Notes: generated from the sequence alone by a model not told the origin. A stretch of 64,000 bases of DNA from Ligustrum vulgare (GCA_963555705.1 OY743184.1:26932639-26996638), one strand, 5' to 3'. Shown: positions 11,381 through 23,430, numbered from the stretch's first letter. Translations and numbers: made by a program.

Positions 11381-11720
11381 AAATCACTCAGTACATATTT
11401 TTCTCACTCTTATAACTTGTCCCTATTTTAAGAAAGAACAATAGTTGAAATATTAGGTTGAATTAGAATGCTTTTGAATCATCTAGAATTAGTTGTTAGA
11501 TTTAGTTTGTTATATTTAGTAATGCTTCTCTATGTATAGCTCACAAGATTTTAATCCTTTTCTTAAGCTTTTGATAAATAAAAAAATTATTTTGAGTTCC
11601 TCCCCAAATTCTCTCTACACAAGTTTTAAATTTGTTCATGGTACCAGAGCAAGTTCTATCGTTGGGTTAAAATCTTACAAATATTTCCAGTCTTCGGCGA
11701 GAGATGGCACAACTGCTCGT
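11381..11720 (+). mobile_element. Possible copia LTR end and primer-binding site
   Basis: At about 11639-11651 the phrase tggtaccagagc is one base from the usual initiator-tRNA-Met site TGGTATCAGAGC. It follows an AT-rich LTR-like stretch, as in copia elements. The sequence after it joins a gene fragment rather than gag, so only the 5' edge of an element would be present. Confidence 0.3.
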
Positions 11721-11767
11721 CTGGTGAATTTTCTTTTCTTCCTTTTCTTTTAGTTTTGAGGCTTTAG

Positions 11768-12165
11768 GAAAGCGACATTAAATTGGAATGGTGAATGCTC
11801 TTTCCTATTTACCTCAAGCTCTGCTCCATAAGATTGCAATGATAATGGATCTTGTGATGAGGATACTCCAATAGTTCCATTTGGGAGGAACCCAGAACAA
11901 ATGTTCATCTCCGGTGTTGTGTTGTGTTGTGTTGTGTTGTCAGACTGGACGACTCTACAAAGCAGATAGAAGTACGACGTTTTCAGTGGTCAATTGTCCG
12001 TCATTCAAAGTCCACGCTTCATCTACCGTAGGTGCACCAAACGGAGAACTAAAGCTTCATTTGCAGGAATGGTTGGAGCTAATGATTTGCTTATTGTTGG
12101 ACTAGGTGTTCTAGGGTGCACAATGGCTGAGAAATGGCGAGAGGAACATCTAGGCTGTTAAATTT
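11768..12165 (+). pseudogene. Scrambled pseudogene of an NAD(P)-binding Rossmann-fold (epimerase-like) protein
   Basis: Two parts of one gene lie in the wrong order. The first (11768-11972) reads LNWNGECSFLFTSSSAP, a TAA, then DCNDNGSCDEDTPIVPFGR, a slippage-prone gttgt repeat, and LYKADR. It is a middle part of a plant epimerase-like family. The second (about 11984-12165) reads FKVHASSTVGAPNGEL and NDLLIVGLGVLGCTMAEKW, which is an N-terminal region with the dinucleotide-binding glycine loop, then a stop after HLGC. In a real gene the second part precedes the first. Stops and frame changes rule out function. No introns are obvious, so a rearranged retrocopy or element-captured exons are both possible. 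Confidence 0.6.
11920..11941. repeat. (gttgt)n short tandem repeat
   Basis: About four to five copies of gttgt inside the Rossmann-fold pseudogene, probably grown by slippage from a GTTGTG coding sequence. Confidence 0.7.
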
Positions 12166-12199
12166 ATGGGCTGTTAATGACAAATGATCATCATGATGA

Positions 12200-13430
12200 A
12201 TTAGAATTAAATTGATGAAGCACTTCATGTGGTGGAATTAGAGGGGAGTTTAGCATTAGAAAATATTTGATTTATTCTGGTCTGGCCATCTTCCAGTTGT
12301 TTACCAACAAATATAAGTCTAAGTATCAACAAAACCTCTCTGCAAAAAACTTCAACATCAATGGCGTGAAGCATGATCTACTTAGTTACGATGAATTGGG
12401 CCGAATATAAGCTGTGGTTTCTTTTCGGATCTAGGCCAAATGAGACCTTTTCTTGTGAAATGGATTACAAATTTATGATCTACTCTCTGAAGCAATTAAT
12501 TTGAGGTGTTATTCTACCGGCGAGGTGGCTGGAGATGTGAAGAAGATGACTGACCTCAATTTGTGTTTTCAGATCTTGAGCAACCCAAAATTCCTTTCAC
12601 GAAACGGACTTTGGATTTGAGTTTGTACGGTCGAGAAAAACCTTCCTATGTATTCCAAAAATTTTTTGGTGATCGGGGGACGATAGGAGGGGCAGCAACA
12701 ATCGACGATTGGTGGTGCTATTTTGATATTTTGATTGAACGAAGGTGGTGGTTGAAATTTGATTAACAAATTTTTCGAAAATTAAAGAACAGGTCCTTAA
12801 AGGTTTTGGATCTGTTTTAATTGGTCCCTATAGCTTTGGTTTTGTGAACCTTGTCAGTATAATTGCTGAAGTTAGTCCCTAAATGTCTGGATTTGGTGCA
12901 TAATGGTCCCAGAATTCGAAAATTGCAGTTTGGTCCCAAATTTCTAGTTTATTTATTTTAATCCCCAGATTTCTGAAAATAAGATTTGGGACTGGATTCT
13001 TTTGGATTGGCTATTTTGGCCTATAATGGGTGTTTGATATATAGATTTGGACTTGTTTAGCTCTTCGAAGAATTTGATATTTGAATTTGCATTATGGCTG
13101 AGTTTGATGGTGTTTGGATGAAGGATATACATTTAATTAGATGATATTACAATAAATATTGTGATACGTGAAATCATGAATTATGCTTTGAAAAATGATA
13201 CCGTGATTGCAGTTTTGATGATTATTTGCTATTAGCATGATGCACATTAATTTTGTGGACTATTGATGATTGAGTCATGTGGATTTATGGTGTGTTTCCA
13301 GGAAGTTAACCTCAACATTTAGTTCATTTTTATCCATGGATGGGTTTGTCAGCTAATTGAAACTGATTTTAAAGAATGACTCCAGGTTCAAATTGGTACC
13401 AGAGTTGATTGATGCTTCCTCCTTAGGATT
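12200..13430. other. No gene recognised
   Basis: Short frames at 12563-12766 on both strands have no recognisable family. Phrases such as ggtcccta, tggtcccaga and tggtcccaaatt (12820-12960) are typical of degenerate plant intron or LTR repeats. Confidence 0.35.
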
Positions 13431-13860
13431 TAACCCTATTATACAGTACATTACATATCGTGTATATTTTATATAATATATATAACCCTATTAATCATGT
13501 AAGAATTACACTTCATTACACATATTATAATACTTGGTAACTAAGTATTACATAATACGTTACATACCGCGTAAATAATGCCATGTAACCTTAACTGCAG
13601 GAAACATTACATACCATGTAAATACCTATTGTAATATAATCATCTATTGTTAAGTTATAATCAAAACGAATTACACTTCATTACACAGATTGTAAGATAA
13701 ACATGTTACTTGGTGTGAGACTAATTATGAAGGGAGTACATCTGATTAAAGAAAATGTAATCTTTAATTACAAGTATGATATGAGTATATTACATTAATT
13801 TAATATTCATTACATGTACAATGATCTTCATTACAAGTATCGTGTCTACGTGTTTTCCTA
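13431..13860. repeat. TTACAT-rich degenerate repeat
   Basis: Many scattered copies of attacat, ttacacttcattac and gttacata, in both direct and inverted arrangement, with no coding frame. It may be a decayed MITE or satellite. Confidence 0.4.
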
Positions 13861-13869
13861 AATAAGTGC

Positions 13870-14005
13870 ACCTAAAGATGCATGAAAGTTTGACACCAGA
13901 ACATAACCAGCACTGTCTTTAAGGTCAAGCTCTAAAATTTCACTTGCAACCTATTCAACCAATTCCATAGAACCGTGATGTCTACAAGCAGCTAAGATCA
14001 AACAA
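13870..14005 (-). pseudogene. PPR-protein fragment (C-terminal E-motif-like part)
   Basis: The minus strand reads AACRHHGSMELVE, a stop, then VASEILELDLKDSAGYVLVSN. This resembles the E-motif region after the repeats of plant PLS-class pentatricopeptide proteins, which bind organellar RNA and take part in editing. In intact members the repeats precede it and an E+/DYW tail often follows. Here the flanking sequence is unreadable, so it is an isolated relic. Confidence 0.6.
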
Positions 14006-15690
14006 TTGAATTTTCTTTGACTATAAATTTGTTCAGTAGTTCCTTGGTCTTATTTAAAAGACCACATCAACCATTTTTTTCATTAATTCTTTGGGCTACT
14101 TAACTGCACATAGCCAAGTTCTGCAAATTAGAAGAAAGTTAAGATTCATTAAACCTCCAACAGCTTTAGACAGTTGACAAGTTTGAAGAAATCAGCCATC
14201 AATGCTACATATAAGCAAAAACATCTCATATCGGATGAGAAGAACATGACAAAAGGTGATCATCATGATTTTATCTAATGTGCCTTCGTAAGCTCATTTA
14301 GTTCTGACTAACTATATATATTGATGTTTACGCAAACCAAACAAAGAAAACAAGACAAGATTTCTCCTCTGTGTGAACGATCATAACAATAGCAACAAAA
14401 TAGTTTTTTAATGGTATTCAATGCACAAGCAAGTATAATTACCAATAGGACATCTTTCTAAAGTGTCTGAATACTTAATAAACCTACCACCATCACCAAA
14501 ATCTATCTCATCCTTGCTTAATAACATAAAGAATTTCTTTGTGTCAGCAAGTCCATACACAGACAGTGGTTAGAAGAGTTTAGTAGCTGTGAAAGAAAGA
14601 TAAAATTCTTTTACTTGCTATTCTATCTTCGCATATTAGTTATTAAATTGTCCATATTCACTTTAGACATCGCTAATGCAAATATGGCTTACATGCTTAC
14701 TAGATATTTGGATTGTAGTTTGTAGATGATATAAATACTAGATCAATAGCATTGGAAGGTCAACCAACTTTCCTACAATTCAACAGTACAGCAACTGTGG
14801 TACAAAAAACTACCAAGAGTACAAATGCCGGAAAAGCAATCATAAAAATTAATCAAGGGTTCATTTTTTGAATTTATCAACTAAATCTACGATAATATAC
14901 TAATATGGTATTGCTGATTTCTAGCACTTCCACTTGGACAATCACCAAGTAAAATGCTAGCGCAGATGATGGTGACAAAGGGAGCATTGCACTAATTTTT
15001 TTATTCTTCAAAATAAAAAATTAAAAACTAAAGTGGTAAAGCTAAAAGCAAAGACATAACAAGCTTTGATTGTATCTAGATAAATGACGTGTTATCATAA
15101 TCACCAAAAAGGGTCCCTTTTAGAGGTTTCTTATGCAAAAATATTTCATAAGTCAACTTAGTAGTTGTATTATCAAACTTATTCCCCAGTGGCACCGAGT
15201 TAATATCAACCACTGTTCTTCCCTGATCACGACTATCAATAGTAGCATCAAATCAAACAAAATAAAACAATGATACAACATGCATAATTTCGGCGACAAT
15301 TTGAGTATTTGACACATCAAATTAACCAATTCTTGATCATATATGGTAGAAGAAAAACTCATGTTCCATTCATCGAGAAAATTCAGAAAGTTTCGAGAAA
15401 GAAAGAAACTAAGCTTACTTGTTGAAAACAACAAATAACGAAGAACAAGAATCAAAAACCAGAAATGCCTAGTCTCGATATGTAGCTATGGCCCAGAAAT
15501 CAAGCACTCCAAGATGGGTATCAAAGAAAAAGTATCAAAAATCTAAAAAAGTAATAAAACTCTTACCCCAACTGATACCCAACACTGGTGAACATTGAAG
15601 AATGAACAAACAACTTCGAATCCACCCACAAGTTAAATTTCCTTCAAGTAAAGTTGAATCTAGATAGAGGGCAATTTCAAAAATTGAAAT
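14006..15690. other. No gene recognised
   Basis: No family was seen on either strand. The 100-codon minus-strand frame at 15153-15455 is Leu/Ile/Phe-rich, without motifs, and probably accidental. Confidence 0.35.
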
Positions 15691-15694
15691 CTTT

Positions 15695-15697
<3 letters not shown>

Positions 15698-15735
<38 letters not shown>
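15698..15735. repeat. (GA)n microsatellite
   Basis: About 18 uninterrupted GA units. Confidence 0.95.
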
Positions 15736-15739
<4 letters not shown>

Positions 15740-16174
15740 TTTGTGAGAAATTGAACTATTTTTTGGGTCTATAGTGAGAGAGTAGAGAGAAGTTAGAATC
15801 ACGTGAAATCCTAAATACTTTGTAAATCAAGTATTCATCTAAACATAGTAGATGAAACTAATGTAGAGTCTAATTAAGGGAAAAATACATAAATAAGGTA
15901 ATTACAATATACTATTTCATTTTTAAGAAATTAGTTTCAAACATTCAAAAATCAAGCAAATTATAGTTTATATATATATATTAAATTCCAATAATTATGC
16001 AAATATATCTTTTCCTTAAATCAAGCATTTAGTTACAACTTTTCCATTTCAGAAAAATCTCTCCATTTCGAATCGTGCTATGATAACCAAAGAAATCTAA
16101 AAGCAATAGAGAATCCAATTACAACATTTTCATCTCAATATTGTTTTAATCACCGGGATGTCCTAGTTTTTTTC

Positions 16175-16375
16175 ACGTGACCTTAGAACGAACATGAATG
16201 AATGTGGCTTGAGACCTCACATGTGAACTGAGAACGAACATGTGACCTAAGAACAAATATGTGACCTAAGAATGGAAAATGTGACTTGAGAACGAACATG
16301 TTACCTAAGAACCGAACATGAATGTGGCTTGAGAACAAACAAGTGACTTGAGAACATGAACATTTGACTTGAGAA
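16175..16375 (+). repeat. Minisatellite, about 20-bp unit
   Basis: Around nine degenerate copies of gaacgaacatgtgacctaa, with variants gtggcttgag and gtgacttgag. The array ends just before a TC/CA-rich stretch. Confidence 0.8.
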
Positions 16376-16379
16376 GCTA

Positions 16380-17019
16380 TTCTATCACCGAATCAACGCA
16401 ACCAACTCCATCGTGTACTAATGTCCCATCACACCACCGTCCCTCTCCTTCAATCTCCCATCACATACCTTTGCCTCTCTTTCTAGTAAAAGAACCACAA
16501 AGGCACAAATTGGATCAAAGCACAAAAAATAAAAAAAGAACCAGGAAAGCACAAACTGGATCAAAGTAAAATCAATCCACCGTCCCTCTCCTTCCTTTAG
16601 TGATTTGATGCTCTTTTTTGTTGCCATTTATACCAAGAACCTGAAGAATCACAAAATCAAATCCAAGAATCATAGACATAATGTGCACATATATTTGAAA
16701 GTAGGATTTCTAGAAAATGGTAAAAGTTGATTTAAGCTTATAGTGTACAAATCTAGTCTCGTATAGGTCGAAGGATCGAGAATTATATAAGGAGAAGCAA
16801 TTTTGACAAGGAACCATGATTTGCGGGATTACCATGGACATACTTGGGGCTAAGGGGAATGAAGGAGATATAAGATTTACAATATATTAATTAAAATTAA
16901 AATTAAAATTTATAATATTCACCTGAGTTTTGAAGCTTTTTAGATTTGATCTTATATTTGAATTATGTTCTTATAAAACAGGGGTGCATGTAATTTTCTC
17001 TCGAATTAATCCATAAAAA
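16380..17019. other. No gene recognised
   Basis: Overlapping short frames on both strands (16369-16627) arise from low-complexity C/T/A sequence. The phrase ccaccgtccctctccttc occurs twice, near 16434 and 16578. Confidence 0.35.
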
Positions 17020-17340
17020 AATCAGGACGTTTGCACAAATACCATACTTTTGGTATCATAATTGAAACTTACTTCATTTTAAATATTCACTGAAAAATAC
17101 TTAAAAATTTTTGTTTACTCAAAAATACGTCATTCAGTACAAATATTATATTATGACACTTTAATAGTATCTTATGATACTTCTAAAGTATCACAACATG
17201 ATACTTATGATACTTTCAAATTTTTGATATCATAACGTGAAATTTTTTCATATTTCTATGATATTTACATCGAAATTTTAGTATCATACCTTGATACTTT
17301 ACAATTTTTTATTATACTTTATTTCGAACATTAAATCAAA
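17020..17340 (-). repeat. Dispersed tatgatac repeat, copy 2 (inverted)
   Basis: Begins with gtttgcacaaatacc and continues to tcataattgaaacttac, the reverse complement of the end of the copy at 11.1-11.4 kb. The inside holds tatgatact phrases in both orientations. Confidence 0.6.
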
Positions 17341-17446
17341 CACTTTTTATGCATTATTTTCTATATTTCCAGGTACACTCCACAACCACCACCATCCATC
17401 CGTCATTTTCAAACACAACTACACAAGCATCACACTGTCTTCATAA

Positions 17447-17785
17447 ATCGCAAAGGTTGGAGCTCGATCTGATCCACTGAATTCTGACCCGGGGATCATC
17501 AAAGAGTACCCGTATACAAGGTTCAGCCAGTCCATGGCCATTATCATAGTCATCACCGTAGGAGCATTCCTCTTCATCGATTTAGTCTCCATCTACATCC
17601 GGTACTGCTTCAATCGCTCCACGCAATTCTACAGTGCCACCATTGCGGTTGGGCTCAACCTTTCAGTCATAAAAACTTTCTCGAGTTTCTTGTATTTTGA
17701 AGTAAAAGATCACAAAAAGAAGAGCAACATCGGTGGAAGCAGGGAAGAAATGTACGTATTTTTCAGTTTTTTCATAATACGATAA
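17447..17785 (+). pseudogene. Truncated ATL-type RING-H2 ubiquitin ligase gene
   Basis: From the ATG at 17534 the product starts MAIIIVITVGAFLFIDLVSI (a transmembrane segment) and continues to GLNLSVIKTFSSFLYFEVKD. This matches the membrane anchor and GLD region of plant ATL E3 ligases. In the family a RING-H2 finger of eight Cys/His ligands follows about 10-20 residues later. Here the frame leaves the family after KDHKK and stops at 17785, so the catalytic finger is absent. In-frame family-like codons extend upstream of the ATG to a stop near 17444. It cannot act as a ligase, and the sequence after it belongs to the prohibitin promoter region. Confidence 0.65.
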
Positions 17786-17870
17786 TTTGTGTAATTGATC
17801 ATAAAAACATAGTATAGGTAGCAGTTATCCCCAAAAAAAACCCCTTTATTTGACTAGCCATCAAATTCAA

Positions 17871-18031
17871 TGGGCCCAGAAAAACTTACCCTAGGCCAAT
17901 ATTGTTAGGCCCATGCCCGTTGCTTCATGAAGTGATTGTGTAAGTTAGGGTTTAACAAATTTCTTGTAGTACATTCTACTAAAACCCTCCCCCCCTCTCT
18001 CTCAAAATCATAGATCCATCAGCGTCAAATA
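17871..18031 (+). promoter_or_regulatory. Prohibitin promoter/5' UTR: site II elements, telobox, pyrimidine patch
   Basis: TGGGCC lies at 17871-17876 and its reverse complement GGCCCA at 17908-17913. These are site II (TCP-binding type) elements. The telobox TAGGGTTT is at 17946-17953, and a CCCTCCCCCCCTCTCTCTC patch at about 17986-18003 lies just before the start codon. The combination is typical of plant genes for mitochondria and ribosomes expressed in dividing cells. No clear TATA box was seen, which is also usual for this class. Confidence 0.65.
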
Positions 18032-18871
18032 ATGGGTAGCAGCCAAGCAGCGGTTTCATTCCTTACCAACGTGGCACGCGCCGCCTTTAGCCTCGGCGTC
18101 GGCGCCACCGTCCTCAACTCATCACTCTACACCGTAGACGGCGGCCAACGCACCGTCCTGTTCGATCGATTTCGCGGTGTGATAGATGAAACTGTCGGCG
18201 AAGGTACTCATTTCTTGATTCCATGGCTCCAGAAGCCGTACATCTTCGATATACGTACACGTCCCCACACCTTCTCCTCCGTTTCCGGCACTAAGGATCT
18301 CCAGATGGTTAATCTCACCCTCCGAGTCCTCTCACGGCCTGAGGTTAATCGCCTACCGGACATTTTCAAAACTCTAGGTCTCGAGTATGATGAGAAGGTT
18401 CTCCCTTCAATCGGAAATGAAGTTCTTAAAGCTGTTGTTGCTCAATTTAATGCGGATCAGTTGCTCACGGAGCGACCTCATGTGTCCGCTCTCGTTCGTG
18501 AGAGCCTGATTCGCAGGGCAAAGGATTTCAACATTGTGTTGGATGATGTGGCTATTACTCACTTGTCCTACGGGGCGGAGTTCTCTAGGGCAGTGGAGCA
18601 GAAGCAGGTAGCTCAGCAGGAGGCGGAGAGGTCCAAATTCGTGGTGGCCAAGGCAGAACAAGAGCGAAGGGCTGCAATTATCAGGGCTGAGGGAGAAAGT
18701 GAGTCTGCCAAACTGATTTCTGATGCGACTGCGGCTGCTGGAATGGGCCTGATCGAGCTAAGGAGGATCGAGGCGTCAAGGGAGAACACAGCCACAATGT
18801 CCAAGAGTCCCAATGTGATGTACCTGCCCAATGGAAACAACATGCTTCTTGGTCTCAATGCTGGCCGTTGA
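18032..18871 (+). CDS. PHB3: Type-I prohibitin, mitochondrial inner membrane scaffold
   Basis: A 279-residue protein of full family length. Residues 10-34 form a hydrophobic N-terminal anchor. The SPFH/prohibitin domain spans roughly 35-195, with [17 protein letters not shown] and the [13 protein letters not shown] block. An alanine/glutamate-rich coiled coil follows at about 190-245 ([20 protein letters not shown]), then a short tail. Type-I prohibitins assemble with type-II partners into ring complexes in the inner membrane that stabilise membrane proteins and m-AAA proteases. The N-terminus [11 protein letters not shown] matches the plant group PHB3/PHB4; these two cannot be separated here, so the symbol is approximate. 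The CDS is uninterrupted. It is the only intact host gene seen, and codons are much less AT-rich than the flanks. Confidence 0.95.
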   Translation: MGSSQAAVSFLTNVARAAFSLGVGATVLNSSLYTVDGGQRTVLFDRFRGVIDETVGEGTHFLIPWLQKPYIFDIRTRPHTFSSVSGTKDLQMVNLTLRVLSRPEVNRLPDIFKTLGLEYDEKVLPSIGNEVLKAVVAQFNADQLLTERPHVSALVRESLIRRAKDFNIVLDDVAITHLSYGAEFSRAVEQKQVAQQEAERSKFVVAKAEQERRAAIIRAEGESESAKLISDATAAAGMGLIELRRIEASRENTATMSKSPNVMYLPNGNNMLLGLNAGR

Positions 18872-20760
18872 ATATCAGGTAGTGATTGTGTTAGTCCATT
18901 TGATGATGGAAATAGATCGTTATGGGGCTTCAAGTAAGATTTCTTATTCTAGCTTGTATTTTGGTTTTGCTTGAAAATTCCTGTCATGCTGCTAATTGTA
19001 TAATTATTTTCAGTGTCTTGATATGGGAGTTTCTTTAGGCTTATGATTTGGGGGAAATATTTTTATTTGATTCTTCTCTAAAGCTCATCCACGCTGGTGC
19101 ACAAAGCGGGGTATAGTTTACTGAACTGATGTTCCTGATTAAATGAATTAGTTTTATCTGAATTGTAATGATAATGTCATAGGTAGTCAACAAAGAAGGC
19201 CGTCTAGTGAATAGATGTCTTTGACAATGGAATTAATGGTCATAGATATTGCTTCTGGTTCTGGGGTTAATATTAATGGCTCTCCTTTTATTATCCTTTA
19301 TCAATTCTTTTAATTGAGGTAGTGTTTTCTTTGATTTGAATTTTTTTTAATAGAGATTTTGAATTTCTTTATCACTATTTGTTTATTTTAATTAATGGAC
19401 TAAACTACGCTAATGGAATTCCCAATTACCACATTTGATGTACTCATCATGCTGGTTGTGCAATTTGTATCAGTTAGGTTTCCTTCATTGTTTCTAGGCA
19501 CCATAGAATAGAAACTGAAATACGTAATTATGGTGCACTAAGTGCGATGACAAGAACTTTTCTTGAAGTTTGTGATGTGTGTGCATAATCTCAACCATAT
19601 ATTTCGTAAGATTCACAACTTTTTTTTAACCACATATCTCATCAACTTTTATCAAAATTTGATAAAAATTTGATTTTAATCTTCAACAAACAGGCGCTTA
19701 ACTTGATTGCATTGGTGTTACTAAAATCTCTACTTTTCTGTGTCAATCAGCTTTATGTTGGTCATTTTGCTTTTGATGTTTGAACTTGTTATGGCTTCTA
19801 TGAGGTGCATAGTGTGTGGTTAGTTATCTGCTTTAGTTTCCTAGGCTACATTTCATGTTTCTATTTTGCCCCTAATTTTATTCTTCACAATTTATAATGT
19901 TGCTTGTTCGAGTGAGTGAAAGAACATTAAAAGTTGACCTTATGGAACAGAATATTAAGCTGAAATCTTTCTTATTTTAGTCTTCATTTTTATATGCGCG
20001 ATTAAAATTTCAGTTTACAATCATCATTATATGAACTTTATTCTACACAACAGCATGTGGATTCCATTGCAAGTATTCATCAACGTTGTATGCAGATCAC
20101 ATATGTCAAAACTCCAACTGCTGGTCAGTAATGTATGTTTGTCATTTTTGCAAGGTTGAGGTCCACTATTCTACATTATGCATCGACCGATATTATGTTG
20201 GGTTCTTTTCTTTATTCAGTGATGCTAAGCGGGCATTTTGAAATCAAAATTGGACTAGAATTGCCTGCTTTGTACTTTACTGGGGAACGCTGGTGCTTCT
20301 TTTCTATGTTATCTGGGTATTATTTAATTTCCGTTCTGTAATTCTCTTTTGCATATCTATTTTCAGGGCTCTAATGGGTGGCACAACTGCTGTGGGATTT
20401 TTGGATATTTGTTTTGCCTTTCTACTACTGCCTATTTCTTTGTACTGGCTTGGTCTTTACTCGTTGGGAACAATGTGATAAGTTATGATCTCAATTTCAT
20501 GAAAACTGAAACTGTTTGAGAAATTCTCTCATTCAACTGCCAATTTAGAGATAACACTGTTCTTTTCGTCTTCATCTGCCGGATATGCTGCATACATGAA
20601 GCAATTTGAAAGTTTATTGTTACAATCATTGAACCTGGAAAATGGCCGTCAATAGATTCGTTGAAATATAGTTGTATAAATGAAACAATTTGAAGTTTAG
20701 AAATTATAATGATATGCTGATAAAAGGATAATTTTATTTGTGCAAATTAAGGATGGTAAA
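18872..20760 (+). other. 3' flank of prohibitin and AT-rich DNA, no second gene
   Basis: Just after the stop, atatcaggtagtg could be an intron donor in the 3' UTR, but no acceptor or poly(A) signal was decisive. Short frames at 20135-20478 encode hydrophobic compositional peptides. No family was recognised. Confidence 0.4.
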
Positions 20761-20782
20761 TTGGTTTACACCCTCACATGGA

Positions 20783-21002
20783 GGGGGTTCACAAATATTT
20801 TCTGTATATGGGCTCCCTCCATGCGGGGGTATAAATTGGTTTGTCATGCATTTTTTACCTCTTAACATGATTCATTGATAAAATTAATATGTGGGGGTTC
20901 ACAAATATTTTATGCATATGGGCTCCCTCCATGTGGGGGTATAAATTGGTTTGATATGCATTTTTTACCTCTAACATGATTCACTAATAAAATTAACCCA
21001 AG
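20783..21002 (+). repeat. Two-copy tandem duplication, 110-bp period
   Basis: The copies begin at 20783 and 20893 with gggggttcacaaatatttt and share the ggctccctccatg, ataaattggttt, gcattttttacctct and aacatgattca segments. Each contains ccctccatg paired with catggaggg-type arms that can form a hairpin. Confidence 0.85.
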
Positions 21003-21054
21003 AAGTATCCATTGATCCAATTACGTTTTCAATTCTAAGTGCTTTTTGAAAATG

Positions 21055-21295
21055 TTAGGTGTGTTTGATAGCACTATTTTCAATGAAAAATGTCACATTA
21101 GAGAAAATATTTTTCTACTTTTCTTGTTTGATTACAAGTTGGAAATGTAATTCGTTTTTCATGGCACAAAATTACTTAGCATGTTGTTGGATAATTCGAT
21201 GGAAAATGTTCTTCCATGTGAGTGGGGATATTTTATTTTTCAACTTACATGAAAAATATTTATTTTTCATATTTATGAATCAAACGCACCCTTAG
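21055..21295. mobile_element. MITE with ggtgtgtttgat termini
   Basis: The left end ttaggtgtgtttgatag and the right end gaatcaaacgcacccttag are imperfect inverted repeats. The interior is made of aaaatatttttc-type phrases that fold back. No coding capacity. Confidence 0.6.
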
Positions 21296-21299
21296 TTAA

Positions 21300-21958
21300 T
21301 CACGTGTTAGTTAATTACGTGTTATGACGAAAGCAATTGAATATTGACATTCACTGACTTTGAAAATTGAGTAAATTAATTTATTGGGTCAATTTTTATT
21401 ATTTTTAACTCATTTTTTTTTTACAGTATTTAATTTTAAACACACATTTTATATTAATATTCTATATATAAGTTTAATTTTTTTTTTTTTTTTCATTTTC
21501 AATCACACAATATTGTATCAATCAACATACAAGATTATTTATTTGTCAAATAATGACAATCGTGTAAACTTTTGTTTGGTAAATTGTTTATAAACGAATT
21601 TATAAATAATATATTTTTTCAAACAATTTTTAAAGTATATATATTTTTCTAAATCACTTTTCATATATTTTATCTTGAAAATATTACATTCTTTATTCAT
21701 AAACACACACCAAATAGAGGCTAAATTATCAAGCTAATTTTAATGTTATTCCACGTGTACCTATATCCGATGTACTTTGGTTATAAAAAGGAATGCTACA
21801 GCTACATTTGCTTTTTCCATCACTAACCACGGTGAGACTACGTTTAATAGGTTGGGTGAAGTTTGAGAAAGAAAATGAATTTTTGAAAATTGAATTCTTA
21901 AAATTAGAGGTTTAATGTTTCATTTTTTAGGTAGAAAAAATGAAAAAAATTTCAATTT
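21300..21958. other. AT-rich DNA with T tracts
   Basis: Poly(T) runs at about 21413-21422 and 21479-21493. No gene. Confidence 0.4.
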
Positions 21959-22290
21959 ATGCTGTTTGATTGACATTATTTTTCATAGAAAATAAAGCAA
22001 AATTTAGATATTTTAATAAAAAAATATTTTTTTTTTATTTTTCAAATATTTGTTCTTGATAATAATAATGCTAATTTTTGAAAAAATAAATCAAACAATT
22101 AACAATAACAAAAAGGATCAAACGTGACAAAAATAGTAAAAGATTTTTCAAGAAAAATACTAAATTTCGAGACAAGTTGGAAAACGAATTCCATGAAAAA
22201 CTTAAGCAATCAAACGGTGCAAAAGTTGGAAAATCATTCGAAAAATGGATTTTACATGGAAAAATTTGGCAAATCAAACGCAGCCTAAGT
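21959..22290. mobile_element. Second MITE of the tttgatt-terminus type
   Basis: The left end ttatgctgtttgatt is paired with the right end caaatcaaacgcagcctaag, similar to the element at 21.06 kb. Inside, ccatgaaaaactt and gaaaaatggattttacatg phrases are again self-complementary. Confidence 0.5.
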
Positions 22291-23430
22291 AAATTAAACC
22301 ATTGTTGTTGTTTTGCCCCATGGCACATTTCAATTGATAAAGGTTGGGGATCCACAAACGCTGACAAATTAGAGGTCGTAGGTTTGAATCCTTACATGTT
22401 CGAATTTACTAGGCACTTTGTTAGTCCAGTGCGTTGTACCCAAATCCTGACCAACTTGGAATATAATCAAGATTTGCATCCTCCACCAATCGTCAAGACA
22501 GTGATGATGGAGTGTTTAAAATTTGCGTTCAACATTTTTTTAACAATTGTTGATGTTTTTGATATAAATTAGCGCTAAAAGTAGGTACGTGCCCATTTAA
22601 CATCCGCACGCAATCTTTGGATACAGTTCTTTTATGGTGCCTTCAAGATAACACAATAAAAATGTTCACTCGCCACTTGAGGGTGGACATTGGGTGTCAG
22701 CTCCCAATAGGAGGAAGCCCACTATTGGCGTTCTTTGGACGTAAGATTCATACATTTCACATAAGAGCATTCTCTATGTTAGTTGTAATTGGAGTTTCAA
22801 AATTTAATCCATTTTAGATTTTTCGTATAACAATATTTGTACCTTTTAATTTACTAGTTTTGGAACGCACGCATACTGTCATAATTTTTCTATCAGAGAA
22901 GTTTCGAATAATAATTTATTGTTTGATACTCTCCCTATTCCATAAAGATAAACTCGTTTATATTTTTACACAGATTACAAAAACATAATTATTATACGTT
23001 GGAACTATAAATTTGCTTATATTTTACCTAATATACCCCTACATAAAATAATAAAGTGTTCGTGTGTATTGATAACAATGTATATTAAATATGAGTATAT
23101 TAAAAAAATTAAGACATTAATATAATTTCAATAAGAAAAGTAACCTATAATTTGGGACAAATCAAAAAGGAAAACGAAAGAAAAAAAATTAATAAAATAT
23201 ATTGCTAATGGATCATTTTAAATGACTAAATTTTTTTGCTACAATTTAATAATTCAAAAATAATGTAATAAAGTATTGTGCGAAAGCTTCACATCAATAT
23301 TAAGATATTGCTATTACGACTTTATTTGGACCCTTATAATTAACTTAACGATAAAAATAAATAACACAAAACGATAAAAATAGGTACATGAGAAGGTCTC
23401 CATAAAAATGTCCAAAGTAATCTTTGAACA
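22291..23430. other. No gene recognised
   Basis: At 22375-22392 ggtcgtaggtttgaatcc resembles a tRNA-type box B and could belong to an old SINE. No matching box A or poly(A) tail was found. Confidence 0.3.

Noticed and set aside
18407..18933. Minus-strand ORFs opposite prohibitin
   Set aside because: Antisense shadows of a well-supported coding sequence.
20135..20478. Two hydrophobic ORFs downstream of prohibitin as membrane proteins
   Set aside because: Overlapping short frames in T-rich DNA with no family, splice or start support.
22375..22392. tRNA-like box B (ggtttgaatcc)
   Set aside because: No acceptor stem, D arm or box A at the right distance, and no CCA-adjacent structure; a tRNA gene is not supported and a SINE only weakly.
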